A DNA stretch of 7,095 nt from Bacteroidales bacterium (GTDB lineage Bacteria > Bacteroidota > Bacteroidia > Bacteroidales > UBA1402), in NCBI GenBank assembly GCA_023230125.1, contig JALNXZ010000080.1:1-7095 (forward strand), written 5' to 3'. The notes beneath the pieces were generated by a model. The model did not search any database. It saw only the letters and a list, made by a program, of their open reading frames with translations, and was not told the origin of the DNA. Position 1 is the stretch's first letter. Every line of letters begins with the position of its first letter. Position numbers and translations under genes: made by a program. Below are positions 5,601 to 7,095 of the stretch, in pieces.

Positions 5601-7095
5601 ATGGCGAAAATCACAAAAGAAGCTGCTTTGCTCTATCATTCACAGGGCAAACCGGGAAAGATTGAGGTCGTTCCAACCAAACCTCACAGTACACAAATGG
5701 ACTTGTCTTTGGCATATTCCCCCGGAGTTGCTGAGCCTTGTCTTGAAATCGAAAGAGATCCTTTGACAGCGTATGATTATACAGCAAAAGGCAATTTGGT
5801 GGCAGTTATATCCAACGGTACTGCCGTTTTAGGCCTTGGAGATATTGGTGCTATGGCTGGGAAGCCTGTCATGGAGGGAAAAGGATTACTTTTTAAGATA
5901 TATGCCGGAATTGATGTATTTGATATCGAAGTCAACGAAAAAGATCCTGAAAAATTTATTCAGGCTGTAAAAGCCATTGCCCCCACTTTCGGAGGTATCA
6001 ATCTAGAAGACATTAAAGCACCCGAGTGCTTCGAAATTGAAGAACGCCTCAAGGCCGAACTAGACATTCCTGTCATGCATGATGACCAACACGGAACAGC
6101 CATCATCTCCAGTGCAGGTTTATTGAACGCTTTAGAAATTGCAGATAAAAAAATACAGGAGGTCAAAGTCGTTGTAAACGGGGCAGGTGCTGCTGCAATC
6201 TCTTGTACAAAATTATATATGGCTCTCGGAGTCCGCAAAGAAAACATTGTCATGCTTGACAGCAAAGGTGCCATAACCATTGACAGACCCAATCTGAATG
6301 AATCCAAGAAATTCTTTGCAACCACCCGTACAGAATTGAAGACATTGGAAGATGCTGTTAACGGTGCAGATGTATTCTTAGGGCTTTCCAAAGGAAATGT
6401 TCTTTCTAAGAAGATGGTAAAGACCATGGCCAAGGACCCGATCATTTTTGCTTTGGCAAATCCTACTCCAGAAATCAGTTATGAAGACGCCATGGAGGCT
6501 CGTCCGGATGCGCTGATGTCTACCGGTCGAATCGACTATCCGAATCAGATCAACAACGTTATCGGATTCCCCTATATTTTCCGTGGTGCTTTGGATGTTC
6601 GCGCAAAAACCATCAATGAAGAAATGAAGCTGGCTGCTTGCTGTGCAATTGCGAATTTAGCAAAACAGCCTGTCCCTGATGTTGTAAATGCAGTTTACAA
6701 TGTAGACCGTCTGGCTTTTGGTCGTGAATATTTCATTCCAAAACCCATCGACCAACGTTTGGTTACAGAAGTATCCATTGCTGTTGCAAAAGCAGCCATC
6801 GAATCCGGAGTTGCCCGCAAAACTATTACAGATTGGGAAGCATATAGGAATCACTTGCGTGAATTGATGGGTTACGAATCCAGTTTCACTCGCCAGTTCA
6901 TGGATTTGGCAAGACTAAATCCAAAACGCGTGGTTTTTGCTGAAGGTATACACCCGAACATGCTACGTGCCGCTGTTGAGGCCAAGAACGAAGGTCTTTG
7001 CTACCCGGTCCTTTTAGGCAACGACGAACGTATCACCAAACTGGCAACAGAACTTGATTTGAGTTTGGATGGGATTGAAATCATCAATCTTCGCC
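5601..7095 (+). CDS. maeB: NADP-dependent malic enzyme / phosphotransacetylase-like fusion, MaeB type (3' partial)
   Basis: Oxidatively decarboxylates malate to pyruvate, normally with NADP+, in the cytoplasm. 498 codons are visible, and the frame runs off the window without a stop. The malic-enzyme domain spans about 1-430. Tyr39 in AYSPGVAEPC and Lys94 in EGKGLLFK are the catalytic acid and base. Glu136 and Asp137, with Asp162 in VMHDDQHGTA, are the metal ligands. NGAGAAA at 193-199 is the dinucleotide-binding loop, followed by LANPTPEI at about 285-292 and the STGRIDYPNQ segment at about 307-316. Residues from about 438, beginning PKRVVFAEG, match the start of a phosphate acetyltransferase domain. 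In MaeB proteins that domain is usually a regulatory acetyl-CoA-sensing module rather than an active enzyme. The expected full length is about 760 residues, so roughly a third is missing. The start is the ATG giving MAKITKEAALLYHSQGKPGK, which aligns with the family N-terminus. It is divergent from lpdA and has its own promoter. Confidence 0.95.
   Translation, partial: MAKITKEAALLYHSQGKPGKIEVVPTKPHSTQMDLSLAYSPGVAEPCLEIERDPLTAYDYTAKGNLVAVISNGTAVLGLGDIGAMAGKPVMEGKGLLFKIYAGIDVFDIEVNEKDPEKFIQAVKAIAPTFGGINLEDIKAPECFEIEERLKAELDIPVMHDDQHGTAIISSAGLLNALEIADKKIQEVKVVVNGAGAAAISCTKLYMALGVRKENIVMLDSKGAITIDRPNLNESKKFFATTRTELKTLEDAVNGADVFLGLSKGNVLSKKMVKTMAKDPIIFALANPTPEISYEDAMEARPDALMSTGRIDYPNQINNVIGFPYIFRGALDVRAKTINEEMKLAACCAIANLAKQPVPDVVNAVYNVDRLAFGREYFIPKPIDQRLVTEVSIAVAKAAIESGVARKTITDWEAYRNHLRELMGYESSFTRQFMDLARLNPKRVVFAEGIHPNMLRAAVEAKNEGLCYPVLLGNDERITKLATELDLSLDGIEIINLR

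Noticed and set aside
5542..5766. A 74-codon plus-strand frame starting at TTG before maeB
   Set aside because: It overlaps the predicted maeB promoter and the maeB N-terminus in a different frame. The maeB frame carries all the conserved motifs.
5960..6445. A 161-codon open frame on the minus strand
   Set aside because: It lies entirely antisense to the conserved metal- and NADP-binding region of maeB, and its product resembles no family. It is a shadow of maeB codon usage.

Overview
This window looks like an ordinary chromosomal segment from a Bacteroidales-type member of the Bacteroidota. Three things point there: a serine palmitoyltransferase of the Bacteroides/Porphyromonas sphingolipid type; promoters matching the Bacteroidota TAnnTTTG -7 element upstream of three genes, with no obvious Shine-Dalgarno sequences; and a helicase carrying a C-terminal HRDC domain. 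Base composition looks moderate to AT-rich by eye, with very AT-rich intergenic gaps. The genus cannot be fixed from this sequence.

Layout. (1) 1-1545, plus strand: the 3' part of a PIF1/RecD-like superfamily 1 helicase, followed by a long helical linker and an HRDC domain. Its Walker A/B half lies outside the window. (2) 1546-1776: an AT-rich gap with a candidate promoter, a short perfect palindrome and a 10-bp direct repeat. (3) 1777-2964 and 2989-3789, plus strand, 24 bp apart: serine palmitoyltransferase (spt) and a classical short-chain dehydrogenase. They form a likely operon whose products could carry out the first two steps of sphinganine synthesis, condensation and then 3-keto reduction. 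(4) 3830-5185, minus strand, convergent with the operon: a stand-alone dihydrolipoyl dehydrogenase (lpdA). (5) 5186-5600: a 415-bp divergent intergenic region with a promoter for each flanking gene and several short palindromes, including two identical TATGCATA copies 21 bp apart. (6) 5601 to the window end, plus strand: the malic-enzyme domain and the start of the phosphotransacetylase domain of a MaeB-type fusion protein, open at its 3' end.

Function. spt and the dehydrogenase are the only pair that clearly work together, at the entry to membrane sphingolipid synthesis. lpdA and maeB are central-metabolism genes around pyruvate and acetyl-CoA. They share a regulatory region but probably belong to separate transcription units. 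I see no mobile element, tRNA, rRNA, CRISPR array, toxin-antitoxin pair or defence island. I found no convincing undescribed system. The points most worth a second look are the linkage of the dehydrogenase to spt, the unexplained helical linker of the helicase, and the paired palindromes between lpdA and maeB.
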